From Alphaproteobacteria bacterium (GTDB lineage: Bacteria; Pseudomonadota; Alphaproteobacteria; RUG11792): a stretch of 7,590 nt of DNA. The notes beneath the pieces were generated by a model. It did no database searches. It was not told the origin of the DNA and saw only the letters and a list, made by a program, of their open reading frames with translations. The stretch covers positions 1 through 7,590 of the forward strand of contig JAFSTL010000038.1 of the NCBI GenBank assembly GCA_017450545.1, written 5' to 3'. Shown here piece after piece: positions 1-6,872 of this stretch; positions within the stretch are counted from its first letter, which is position 1; every line of letters begins with the position of its first letter. The position numbers were made by a program, and so were the translations under genes.

Positions 1-1085
1 AGTTCCTTTGCCCAATCATTCAATTTATCAAAAAAGCTACGTGGCTCTTTTGTGCATCCAGGAACATTTATGCTACGTACTTTCGCGCCGTTCGCTATTT
101 CATTTGCAAACGCGCCGAATCCGGAATTTCTGAATACCTCAGTCAAATCCTCAATAATCAGCGGATTTCGCATATCCGGCTTGTCACACCCATAATGCAA
201 CATCGCATCATCGAAAGTTATTCGAGGAAATGGATAACTAGTCACCGTGTATCCTTCAGGTGCAAATCTCGTGAAAGTGCTGTGCAACACCGGTTCTATA
301 GCCTCGAAAACATCCTCTTGCGATGCGAAACTCATCTCCATATCAAGCTGATAAAATTCACCAGGCGACCTGTCAGCTCGTGCGTCCTCGTCTCTAAAGC
401 AAGGCGCTATCTGGAAATATCGATCAAATCCAGCAACCATCAAAAGCTGCTTAAATTGTTGAGGAGCCTGTGGCAATGCGTAAAATTTTCCATGATGTAT
501 TCGACTTGGCACTAAATAATCACGCGCACCTTCCGGCGAAGATGAAGTCAAAATAGGCGTCTGTATTTCCAAAAATCCACGATTAGTCATCTCATTACGT
601 ATATGTGAAATTATTCTAGAGCGCAAAATGATATTATCATGATTTTCTTTTTTGCGAAGATCAAGGTAGCGGTACGTCAACCGCGTATCCTCAGGAAATT
701 CGTTTTCAACATTTATTTGCAGTGGCAACTGCGTTTCAGGCGCAGACAAAATGTCTATTTTATCAATATATAGCTCGATTTCTCCCGTTGTCATATTAGG
801 GTTTTTTGTATCTTCAGATCGCTTCACGACTTTTCCCGTTATCGCAACAACCGTCTCATCTTTGAGGTTTTCTGCTATTTTAAATGCCTCTCCGGTCTCC
901 TGCAACACGCATTGGGTCATTCCATAATGGTCTCTCAAATCGATAAAAAGCAATCCGCCGTGATCTCTAATGCGATGAACAAACCCACACAACGTCACGA
1001 TATCACCAACATTACTAACACGTAACTCATCGCACGTGTGTGTTCTGAAAGCTGTCCTCGTTGAAAATGCCATACGACTAACCAT
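1..1085 (-). CDS. aspS: Aspartyl-tRNA synthetase (AspRS), N-terminal 361 codons, cut by window edge
   Basis: Class II aminoacyl-tRNA synthetase that charges tRNA with aspartate in the cytoplasm. An N-terminal OB-fold anticodon-binding domain (about residues 15-120) contains the stretch RIRDHGGLLFIDLRD. Next comes the motif 1 region with IQTPILTSSSPEGARDYLVP, then the bacterial motif 2 signature CFRDEDARADRSPGEFYQLD. The visible end (VRSINVPG, FFDKL) lies in the GAD insertion domain typical of bacterial AspRS. The rest of the catalytic domain, including motif 3, is beyond the left edge; the family is usually near 590 residues. The His at residue 42 (RDHGG) is the residue reported for non-discriminating enzymes, where discriminating ones such as E. 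coli have Leu. This suggests it may also make Asp-tRNA(Asn) for GatCAB. Start: ATG at 1085 follows a weak AGG at 1095-1097. An in-frame ATG at 1073 (MAFSTRTAF) is a real alternative. It has its own promoter downstream of dnaJ. Confidence 0.95.
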   Translation of the reverse strand, partial: MVSRMAFSTRTAFRTHTCDELRVSNVGDIVTLCGFVHRIRDHGGLLFIDLRDHYGMTQCVLQETGEAFKIAENLKDETVVAITGKVVKRSEDTKNPNMTTGEIELYIDKIDILSAPETQLPLQINVENEFPEDTRLTYRYLDLRKKENHDNIILRSRIISHIRNEMTNRGFLEIQTPILTSSSPEGARDYLVPSRIHHGKFYALPQAPQQFKQLLMVAGFDRYFQIAPCFRDEDARADRSPGEFYQLDMEMSFASQEDVFEAIEPVLHSTFTRFAPEGYTVTSYPFPRITFDDAMLHYGCDKPDMRNPLIIEDLTEVFRNSGFGAFANEIANGAKVRSINVPGCTKEPRSFFDKLNDWAKE

Positions 1086-1099
1086 CTCGCAAAACCTAC

Positions 1100-1135
1100 T
1101 ACCCTCATGATACCACAGAACGAAGCAACTGTCAT
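1100..1135 (-). promoter_or_regulatory. Sigma70-type promoter for aspS
   Basis: On the minus strand, ATGACA (1130-1135, five of six matches to TTGACA) is separated by exactly 17 nt from TATCAT (1107-1112, five of six matches to TATAAT). A TGG directly before the -10 gives an extended -10 (TGn). Initiation would fall near 1100, leaving a leader of only about 15 nt before ATG 1085 or 27 nt before ATG 1073. It implies that aspS is transcribed independently of the atp-dnaJ operon. Read from sequence only; no expression evidence. Confidence 0.65.
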
Positions 1136-1137
1136 GT

Positions 1138-1158
1138 ATGAGGGGCGCAACCCATCAT
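1138..1158 (-). other. Imperfect inverted repeat between dnaJ and aspS
   Basis: Minus-strand ATGATGGG, loop TTGCG, CCCCTCAT forms a stem of four plus three base pairs around one T/C mismatch. It sits about 45 nt after the dnaJ stop and ends two bases before the aspS -35 box. No run of T follows, so it does not fit an intrinsic terminator well. It could instead be a protein-binding palindrome at the aspS promoter, a weak or Rho-assisted termination site, or chance. I see no better dnaJ terminator in 1086-1202. Confidence 0.3.
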
Positions 1159-1202
1159 CGATTAGACAGGTCTCTTTTTCAAAAGCAATAGTGCCTCATT
1201 AT

Positions 1203-2336
1203 TTATGAAAACAGATCCTTTAGTTTTTTGAAAAATTCGAATGATTGTGGATTATTTGTTTTTTCATCCTCTTCTTTCGCGAATTCTTCAAGAAGTTCTT
1301 TTTGACGCTTTGTGAGGGATACCGGCGTTTCCACCATCGCTTCAACTATTAAATCGCCACGTCGCGAGGAATTTACAAAAGGCATCCCGTTGCCTTTCAG
1401 GCGGAATTGCGCACCTGATTGCGTCCCGTGAGGCACCTTGATTTTGCAAATGTTTCCAGCCAAATCAGGCACCTCAATTTCGCTTCCAAGCGATGCCTTC
1501 ACCATCGAAATCGGCACCTTGCAATACAAATCGTTGTCGCGCCTTGTGAAAATTTTGTGTGGCATGACATTGACGAAGATATAAAGGTCGCCATTTTCCG
1601 CGCCTTTAAATCCAGCTTCGCCCTCTCCGGCTAGCCGTATACGGTTCCCTGTCGCAACTCCAGCTGGTATCGTAACTTCGAGATTTTTTTCGCCTTTGAC
1701 ACGCCCGCTTCCAGTGCATTTTTTGCAAGGATCTGATAGCACACTCCCAGTTCCACCGCAAGTTGCACAGGTGCGTTCTATCGTTATAAAGCCTTGATTA
1801 TGACGAACGCTCCCCATTCCTCGGCAAGTCGGACACACAGCCGGTTTCTTGTTCCCTTCGCTTCCGCTCCCTCCACATGCATTACACTTCACAAACGTGG
1901 TAAACCTGACATTGGCTTTTTTGCCGCGAAAAGCCTCCTCTAATGAAATCGTCACATCATAGCGAATATCAGAGCCAGGTTGAGCTTGTGGTCGCGCTTG
2001 CCGAGCTCCAGTAAAACCGCCGACTATGTCTTCAAAAATATCGGAAAATCCGGAGAACCCACTGGTAAAATCAAAGCCACCAGAAAATCCTCCTTGTCCT
2101 CCGAAACCGCCGCCCTGGAAAGCATCGCTTCCATATCTGTCGTACGCTGCACGCTTCTGCTCATCTTTCAAAACATCGTATGCTTCATTGATTTCTTTAA
2201 ATTTCTCTTCTGCTTGTTTATTTCCAGGATTTTTGTCCGGGTGATATTGAACAGCAAGTTTCCGATACGCCTTCTTTATCTCATCTTGCGACGCACCTCT
2301 GTTTACACCTAATATTGCATAATAATCTTTCGCCAT
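1203..2336 (-). CDS. dnaJ: Chaperone protein DnaJ (class I Hsp40)
   Basis: Cytosolic co-chaperone that delivers unfolded clients to DnaK and stimulates DnaK ATPase. It is 377 residues long, the normal length. The J domain covers about residues 1-70 with the essential HPD at 32-34 and the helix IV end YDRYG. A Gly/Phe-rich linker follows (about 74-110). The zinc-binding region has four intact CxxCxGxG repeats: CNACGGSG (151), CPTCRGMG (168), CATCGGTG (190) and CKKCTGSG (204). Two beta-rich client-binding domains and a C-terminal dimerisation segment complete it. It begins two bases after the atpD stop with a good Shine-Dalgarno inside atpD, so it is very likely cotranscribed with the F1 genes. 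dnaJ usually neighbours dnaK; here it sits where atpC is expected. No key residue is missing and it looks fully functional. Confidence 0.98.
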   Translation of the reverse strand: MAKDYYAILGVNRGASQDEIKKAYRKLAVQYHPDKNPGNKQAEEKFKEINEAYDVLKDEQKRAAYDRYGSDAFQGGGFGGQGGFSGGFDFTSGFSGFSDIFEDIVGGFTGARQARPQAQPGSDIRYDVTISLEEAFRGKKANVRFTTFVKCNACGGSGSEGNKKPAVCPTCRGMGSVRHNQGFITIERTCATCGGTGSVLSDPCKKCTGSGRVKGEKNLEVTIPAGVATGNRIRLAGEGEAGFKGAENGDLYIFVNVMPHKIFTRRDNDLYCKVPISMVKASLGSEIEVPDLAGNICKIKVPHGTQSGAQFRLKGNGMPFVNSSRRGDLIVEAMVETPVSLTKRQKELLEEFAKEEDEKTNNPQSFEFFKKLKDLFS

Positions 2337-2338
2337 AG

Positions 2339-3781
2339 TTATTTCTCCTTCGATTCTTCATATGATTTTATAACATCGGATATAGTCCCCTTATACGAGA
2401 ACATTATCTCCGGAATATGATCAACATCGCCATTTACAATTGCCTTAAATCCTTCGATTGTATCTGATAATTCAACAAATACGCCTTTCCTCCCAGTGAA
2501 ATTTTCGGCTGACTGGAATGGTTGCGATAAGAATTGCTGTATTTTGCGAGCTCGACTTACTATCAGCTTGTCTTCGTCAGAAAGCTCATCCATACCGATT
2601 ATGGCGATGATATCTTGCAATGATTTAAATGTCTGCAAAACATATTGAACATCACGAGCAACCTTGTAGTGCTCTTCGCCAATAATCGATGCATCCATCA
2701 TTCGCGATGTCGATTCCAGCGGATCAACCGCAGGGAAAATACCGAATGACGAGATTTGTCGGCTCAAAACAGTCGTCGCATCAAGGTGTATGAAGGAAGT
2801 TACAGCAGAAGGGTCAGTCAGGTCATCCGCAGGTACGTATATCGCCTGGATACTGGTTATCGAGCCATTTACAGTCGAAGTTATACGCTCCTGCAAATTT
2901 CCCATTTCAGTTGCCAACGTCGGCTGATATCCAACAGCTGACGGAATTCTCCCGAGCAATGTTGAAATTTCAGAACCCGCTTGAGTAAACCTGAAAATAT
3001 TGTCGACAAAAAATAAGACATCTTGCCCTTCAGTGTCGCGGAAATATTCAGCCATCGTAAGCCCTGTCAAAGCTATCCTTGCTCTAGCCCCAGGAGATTC
3101 GTTCATTTGACCATAAACCAGTGTCGCTTTTGAACCTTCTTCGCCTGGGCGCTTGTTAACCCCGGAAGCTATCATCTCTTCGAATAAATCCGTACCTTCG
3201 CGAGTTCGTTCCCCAACTCCAGCAAATACGGAAAACCCACCGTGCTTTTTTGCAATATTGTTTATCAACTCCATAATGAGCACTGTTTTTCCAACACCGG
3301 CGCCTCCAAACAGACCGATTTTTCCACCCTTGATGTATGGCGTTAGGAGGTCAATAACCTTAATCCCCGTTACGAGCATTTCAGTGTTAGTCGACTGCTC
3401 AGAAAATGCAGGAGAATCGCGATGTATCGGGAGGTACGTATCGGTTTTCACGGGCTCATAATTATCGACAGGCTCACCAGTCACGTTTAAAACTCTCCCT
3501 AAAGTCGCACGTCCCACAGGAACCATAATCGGCGCGTTCGTGTTGATAACCTCCATTCCACGCGCTATGCCATCAGTCGACGCCATAGCAATACACCGCA
3601 CAATTCGCTCGCCTGTGTGTTGCATAACCTCTAGAGTAATCTCCTTTTGGTCATCATCAACCTTTAATTTCAAAGCATCGTATATAGCAGGCAACTCACC
3701 GCCAAAATGAACATCAACGACAGCACCAATAACCTGCGTCACTATTCCAATATTTTCTTTATTCTCAATTTTCTTCCGCAT
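2339..3781 (-). CDS. atpD: F1 ATP synthase beta subunit (catalytic)
   Basis: Catalytic beta subunit of the F1 head, on the cytoplasmic face of the inner membrane; it makes ATP from ADP and phosphate as the gamma shaft turns. It is 480 residues long from the chosen start. The N-terminal beta barrel carries IGIVTQVIGAVVDVHF. The Walker A P-loop GGAGVGKT is at about 159-166. The catalytic glutamate region GVGERTREG has Glu near 191. The Walker B strand LFFVDNIFRFTQAGSE has its Asp near 260. The C-terminal DELSDEDK loop (about 398-405), which contacts the stalk, is present. ATG 3781 gives the family-like start MRKKIENKENIGIV and follows GAGG, which overlaps the atpG stop. An upstream in-frame TTG at 3817 would add 12 unconserved residues inside atpG and is not preferred. 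Seven bases separate it from atpG; dnaJ follows after two bases. Confidence 0.98.
   Translation of the reverse strand: MRKKIENKENIGIVTQVIGAVVDVHFGGELPAIYDALKLKVDDDQKEITLEVMQHTGERIVRCIAMASTDGIARGMEVINTNAPIMVPVGRATLGRVLNVTGEPVDNYEPVKTDTYLPIHRDSPAFSEQSTNTEMLVTGIKVIDLLTPYIKGGKIGLFGGAGVGKTVLIMELINNIAKKHGGFSVFAGVGERTREGTDLFEEMIASGVNKRPGEEGSKATLVYGQMNESPGARARIALTGLTMAEYFRDTEGQDVLFFVDNIFRFTQAGSEISTLLGRIPSAVGYQPTLATEMGNLQERITSTVNGSITSIQAIYVPADDLTDPSAVTSFIHLDATTVLSRQISSFGIFPAVDPLESTSRMMDASIIGEEHYKVARDVQYVLQTFKSLQDIIAIIGMDELSDEDKLIVSRARKIQQFLSQPFQSAENFTGRKGVFVELSDTIEGFKAIVNGDVDHIPEIMFSYKGTISDVIKSYEESKEK
2345..2350 (-). promoter_or_regulatory. Ribosome binding site of dnaJ, inside the end of atpD
   Basis: The minus strand reads AAGGAG, eight or nine nucleotides before the dnaJ ATG. 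It is formed by the last codons of atpD (Lys-Glu-Lys-stop). It is the best Shine-Dalgarno match in the operon. With a two-base intergenic gap, ribosomes finishing atpD would be positioned to start dnaJ. Confidence 0.75.
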
Positions 3782-3788
3782 CTTAACC

Positions 3789-4658
3789 TCATTGAACACA
3801 CTCAATACTCGAAACAATCTCAGTCAACTCTTGCGTTATTTGCGCTTGTCTCACCTTGTTGTATAACCCGCTCAATTTTTCGAACATATTCCTCGCATTT
3901 CGAACGGAATTGTCCATAGCCATAACGCGCGCCGAAAGTTCCGCAATCAAATGCTCGGTCACAATTCCAGTAAACAACTTTTGGAGATACATATCGAAAA
4001 CCGCATTTATAAAATCTATTCTATCTCCTTCGATTTTTGTATATTGCGTTTTCGTTATATCTTCTTCTGTCGCAGGAAATACCTTCTGACATTTCGCTTT
4101 TTGAACCAAAACATTCCTAAACTCACCAGAAACAACATAAACTTCGCTGACTGAATGTTCTTTAACATATTTGGAAACCAGCCCAGACAACAGCTTCACA
4201 TAACCAGCGATGTCATAATGGGAACCAACCTCCGTATTCATTTTATCACGAACTTCAGTCAGGCGCAAGGCGTTTTGCGCGAAAATTTCGCCTTTTTTTC
4301 CAAAAACCTCGACGTACGCACCAGGATTTTGCTTTATCGCTTCGGCTGCTTTGTCACGCAATGATTGCTGAAACGAACCACAAAACCCTTGGTCTATAGA
4401 CAGAATTACTATCAACGACTTCCCTTGCTCCCGCGAATTTTTCGGCGAAAACCAATAGTCCGTTTCTTGCTCGAATATCAGCTCACGTGTGGCTCTTGAA
4501 AACATATCAAACAGAATTTCCGCGCATTGCTTCGAACATTTATTTATGTTATTCACACGCGCTAACTTCACAGTTGAAACCATCTTCATCGCATTAGTTG
4601 CTTTTATAATGCTTCCAACCGTCTTTATTCTGTCTTTTATTACTTTCAAATTTTCCAC
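3789..4658 (-). CDS. atpG: F1 ATP synthase gamma subunit (rotary shaft)
   Basis: Central stalk subunit whose paired N- and C-terminal helices form the shaft that rotates inside the alpha3-beta3 ring. It is 289 residues long, normal for the family. The N-terminal helix LKVIKDRIKTVGSIIKATNA resembles the E. coli start. The middle domain has the conserved loop SIDQGFCGSF (about 87-96). The C-terminal helix carries MAMDNSVRNARNM and NKVRQAQITQELTEI, the family's most conserved signature. The start codon is GTG at 4658. It is supported by alignment to the family N-terminus and by TGAGG ten bases upstream. The first 13 bases overlap the end of atpA in another frame. The stop codon overlaps the atpD ribosome binding site, so the three genes are probably coupled in translation. 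Confidence 0.97.
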   Translation of the reverse strand: MENLKVIKDRIKTVGSIIKATNAMKMVSTVKLARVNNINKCSKQCAEILFDMFSRATRELIFEQETDYWFSPKNSREQGKSLIVILSIDQGFCGSFQQSLRDKAAEAIKQNPGAYVEVFGKKGEIFAQNALRLTEVRDKMNTEVGSHYDIAGYVKLLSGLVSKYVKEHSVSEVYVVSGEFRNVLVQKAKCQKVFPATEEDITKTQYTKIEGDRIDFINAVFDMYLQKLFTGIVTEHLIAELSARVMAMDNSVRNARNMFEKLSGLYNKVRQAQITQELTEIVSSIECVQ

Positions 4659-6220
4659 TGATCTTTTGCCTCATTTAATGTAACCCACTGTGATTTGAAC
4701 TTTTTGAGGAAATTGTCCATCTCGCTCTTGAGCCCATCTGTGAGAGATTTTGACGTATCAATCTTCTCCAGAAGTCTCGCTTCCGCATTTGCCGATTTTA
4801 GCAAATCACTCTCGAATCTTTTGACTTGCTTTACTGGAATATCTTTCAAATATCCTTTCATGACAACGTATAACACAATGACATGGTCGGAATTTTTGAA
4901 GCTACAATATTGCGGTTGCTTCAATATTTCCAACACCTTCTGTCCATTATCCAGAAGCTCCTTTGTTGCGCTGTCCAAATCGCTGCTGAACTGGGAGAAC
5001 GAAGAAAGCTCGTTATACTGCGCCATTTCAATCTTAATATTTCCCGAAACAGCTTTCATAGTTTTTGTCTGCGCCGCAGACCCAACTCTACTCACAGATA
5101 TACCAATGTTTATTGCTGGTCGTACGCCTTTATAAAACAAATCTGTCTCTAAGAACAGCTGACCATCAGTAATCGAAATGATATTCGTCGGTATATACGC
5201 CGCGACGTCTCCTGCTTGTGTTTCCACTATCGGCAAAGCAGTTAGCGACCCTCCGCCCTTCTCATCCGAAAGTTTCGCCGCTCTCTCGAGAAGTCGTGAG
5301 TGCAAATAGAATATGTCACCTGGGAAAGCCTCACGCCCCGGCGGTCTACGCAAAAGCAACGAAATCTGCCGATACGCCACCGCATGCTTCGACAAATCAT
5401 CATAAATAATCAGAGCGTGCATTCCATTATCTCTGAAATACTCTCCCATAGCACAAGCCGTATATGGAGCTATATACTGCATTGATGCCGGGTCTGACGC
5501 AGTTGCAGCAACGACTATCGTATAATCCATTGCGCCGTGTTCCTGAAGCGTCTTAACAATGCGAGCAACAGAGGAACGCTTCTGCCCGATAGCAACGTAT
5601 ATGCAATAAACCTTCTCTTTTTCCGAAACTTTATCGTTATATTGCTTCTGGTTAATTATTGCGTCGATAGCAATCGCTGTTTTCCCGGTTTGCCTATCGC
5701 CAATAATTAACTCTCGCTGTCCTCTTCCAATTGGAAATAGTGCATCAACGATCCGAACCCCAGTCATCAGTGGCTCATTTATGCTTTGTCTCTCGATTAT
5801 CCCAGGCGCTGGGTTCTCCATATTATATTTCACAACATCGCCTATAGGCTCATCCGAATCGATCGGATTTCCTAGTGCATCAACGACGCGCCCTAAAATC
5901 CCCATTCCGACGTTGACATCGACAATCCGGTTCGTACGCTTCACAACGTCTTTTTCGCGAACCTTAGCGTCATCACCAACTATGATGACACCAACATTAT
6001 CAGCCTCGAGGTTAGTTGCAATAGCACGTATGGTCTCTCCGGTCTCAGACGACACGATATCGACCCATTCGCCAGATTTAACATTATCCAGCCCGAAAAC
6101 GCGAGCAATACCATCGCCGACCGAAAGAACGTGCCCCGTCTCGGAAACCTCAACTTTTGGCACAAAATTCGCAATCCGCTCTCGCAAAATATCTGATATT
6201 TCAACTGATTTGATTTTCAT
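4646..6220 (-). CDS. atpA: F1 ATP synthase alpha subunit
   Basis: Non-catalytic nucleotide-binding subunit that alternates with beta in the F1 hexamer and supplies the arginine finger. It is 524 residues long. The N-terminal barrel has GHVLSVGDGIARVFGLDNV. The P-loop GDRQTGKT is at about 174-181. The motif IIYDDLSKHAVAYRQISLLL and the proline-rich RRPPGREAFPGDIFYLHSRL are present. The alpha signature PAINIGISVSRVGSAAQ has the arginine finger near 378. ATG 6220 starts with KIKSVEISDILRERI, matching the family start. It is preceded by GAGAGG (6225-6230) with a short four-base spacer, and it overlaps the end of atpH by 20 nt. The C-terminus runs about 12 residues past the usual end (VTLNEAKDQWKI). 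This tail encodes the ribosome binding site and start codon of atpG. Confidence 0.98.
   Translation of the reverse strand: MKIKSVEISDILRERIANFVPKVEVSETGHVLSVGDGIARVFGLDNVKSGEWVDIVSSETGETIRAIATNLEADNVGVIIVGDDAKVREKDVVKRTNRIVDVNVGMGILGRVVDALGNPIDSDEPIGDVVKYNMENPAPGIIERQSINEPLMTGVRIVDALFPIGRGQRELIIGDRQTGKTAIAIDAIINQKQYNDKVSEKEKVYCIYVAIGQKRSSVARIVKTLQEHGAMDYTIVVAATASDPASMQYIAPYTACAMGEYFRDNGMHALIIYDDLSKHAVAYRQISLLLRRPPGREAFPGDIFYLHSRLLERAAKLSDEKGGGSLTALPIVETQAGDVAAYIPTNIISITDGQLFLETDLFYKGVRPAINIGISVSRVGSAAQTKTMKAVSGNIKIEMAQYNELSSFSQFSSDLDSATKELLDNGQKVLEILKQPQYCSFKNSDHVIVLYVVMKGYLKDIPVKQVKRFESDLLKSANAEARLLEKIDTSKSLTDGLKSEMDNFLKKFKSQWVTLNEAKDQWKI
4669..4673 (-). promoter_or_regulatory. Ribosome binding site for the GTG-started atpG, inside atpA
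   Basis: Minus-strand TGAGG lies ten bases before the GTG at 4658 and is entirely within the atpA coding sequence. It supports the GTG start rather than a later ATG. Confidence 0.55.
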
Positions 6221-6758
6221 ATAACCTCTCTAACTTTATTTCTTTGCAAAAATCTTCCAACTGCCTGACTTGCGTCGCAACCGAAGCATCGATAACCTTC
6301 CCATCCGACACAATCTTAATCCCTCCGAGCAAATTCTCGTCTATCTCGTATTTCACAGCAACATCCTCGGTGAAAAACTTGGAAATCAATGCCTCCAATG
6401 TGTTTTTTTGCGGTTCTTTCAGCTCAATGACAGAATAGATAGTAACATCTCGTCTGTTGGTATATTTATTAAAAGCCAAGTCATAAACATATTTTATTTT
6501 CGAAAATATATTCATTCGATCGTTCCCTGCAACCACGCGCAGAAAATTCGAAAATGTCTGACAGAGAGGCAATTGCCCATCGAACAAACTAACTACCAAC
6601 GATCTGTGAATGCCTTTATGTGATTCAAAAAAACTGATTATCGATTCAAAATTATCCTTTATTTGTTCAAGTTCTCCATTTTTTACCCCCTCATCAAACA
6701 AAGCCTTGGCATACCTCCCCTGTAATGAACTATACAAAACGTCAAGTTTTCCCGACAT
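6201..6758 (-). CDS. atpH: F1 ATP synthase delta subunit (OSCP type)
   Basis: Peripheral stalk subunit that anchors the top of the F1 alpha3-beta3 head to the Fo b subunits. It is 185 residues long from ATG 6758. The N-terminal helical domain begins with LYSSLQGRYAKALFDEGVK, matching the RYA-A-LF family hallmark. The C-terminal signature YEIDENLLGGIKIVSDGKVIDASV is clear. The middle is poorly conserved, as is usual for delta. It is the first gene of the operon. The start is uncertain: ATG 6758 and an in-frame TTG at 6764 both lack a good Shine-Dalgarno (only GAGAAAG nearby), and an in-frame stop lies a short way upstream. Its last 20 nt overlap the start of atpA, which carries its ribosome binding site inside atpH. 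Confidence 0.93.
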   Translation of the reverse strand: MSGKLDVLYSSLQGRYAKALFDEGVKNGELEQIKDNFESIISFFESHKGIHRSLVVSLFDGQLPLCQTFSNFLRVVAGNDRMNIFSKIKYVYDLAFNKYTNRRDVTIYSVIELKEPQKNTLEALISKFFTEDVAVKYEIDENLLGGIKIVSDGKVIDASVATQVRQLEDFCKEIKLERLYENQIS

Positions 6759-6771
6759 AGCCAAAACTTTC

Positions 6772-6783
6772 TCAACAACACAT
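6772..6783 (-). other. Possible three-codon leader ORF before atpH
   Basis: On the minus strand a purine-rich GTGAGGGAG (6785-6793), stronger than anything directly before atpH, is followed after one base by ATG TGT TGT TGA. The stop codon is 13 bases before the atpH ATG and runs into the weak GAGAAAG. This could be a minimal leader ORF (Met-Cys-Cys) that feeds re-initiating ribosomes to atpH. It could equally be a strong upstream ribosome-loading sequence whose ATG is accidental. Its spacing to the ATG is short, which weakens the case. Confidence 0.25.
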
Positions 6784-6799
6784 ACTCCCTCACGTTTCT

Positions 6800-6828
6800 A
6801 GTGTATCACAAAAAACGCAACATGGCAC
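6800..6828 (-). promoter_or_regulatory. Candidate promoter of the atpHAGD-dnaJ operon
   Basis: Minus-strand GTGCCA (6823-6828, four of six matches to TTGACA) is 17 nt from TACACT (6800-6805, four of six to TATAAT). TGA directly before the -10 makes an extended -10. Predicted initiation is near 6793, close to the leader's purine-rich site. A weaker alternative is TTGCCA (6850-6855) with TAGGG T (6827-6832), also at 17 nt spacing, where the -35 lies in the neighbouring IS end. No Fo gene precedes atpH, so a promoter is expected in this interval. Confidence 0.4.
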
Positions 6829-6841
6829 CCTACCCCGAGTG

Positions 6842-6856
6842 ATGGGAATTGGCAAG
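6842..6856 (+). repeat. Left terminal inverted repeat of the IS1-like element
   Basis: ATGGGAATTGGCAAG matches the reverse complement of 7460-7473 (ATGGGATTGGCAAG) with a single one-base gap. It lies about 17 bases outside the first plausible transposase codons, as expected for an IS end. Read outward toward atpH it contains TTGCCA, a -35-like hexamer. Confidence 0.7.
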
Positions 6857-6872
6857 CTGGCAAATAAATGAT

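Noticed and set aside
195..515. Plus-strand open frame of 106 codons inside aspS
   Set aside because: It lies antisense to strongly conserved AspRS coding sequence and has no recognisable protein features.
1150..1202. CTTTT/AAAAG repeat just after the dnaJ stop as an intrinsic terminator
   Set aside because: The stem is A-T only with a two-base loop, and no T-run follows.
3782..3817. Longer AtpD beginning at TTG 3817 (extra MFRVLSVFNEVK)
   Set aside because: The extra residues are translated atpG sequence in another frame, are not conserved in beta subunits, and ATG 3781 has a suitable GAGG.
4695..5135. Plus-strand open frame of 146 codons inside atpA
   Set aside because: It is antisense to the conserved alpha C-terminal half, with no independent support.
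5781..6224. Plus-strand open frame of 147 codons inside atpA
   Set aside because: It is a shadow of the atpA frame. The Ser/Thr/Pro-rich composition is that of an antisense translation, and no family is recognisable.
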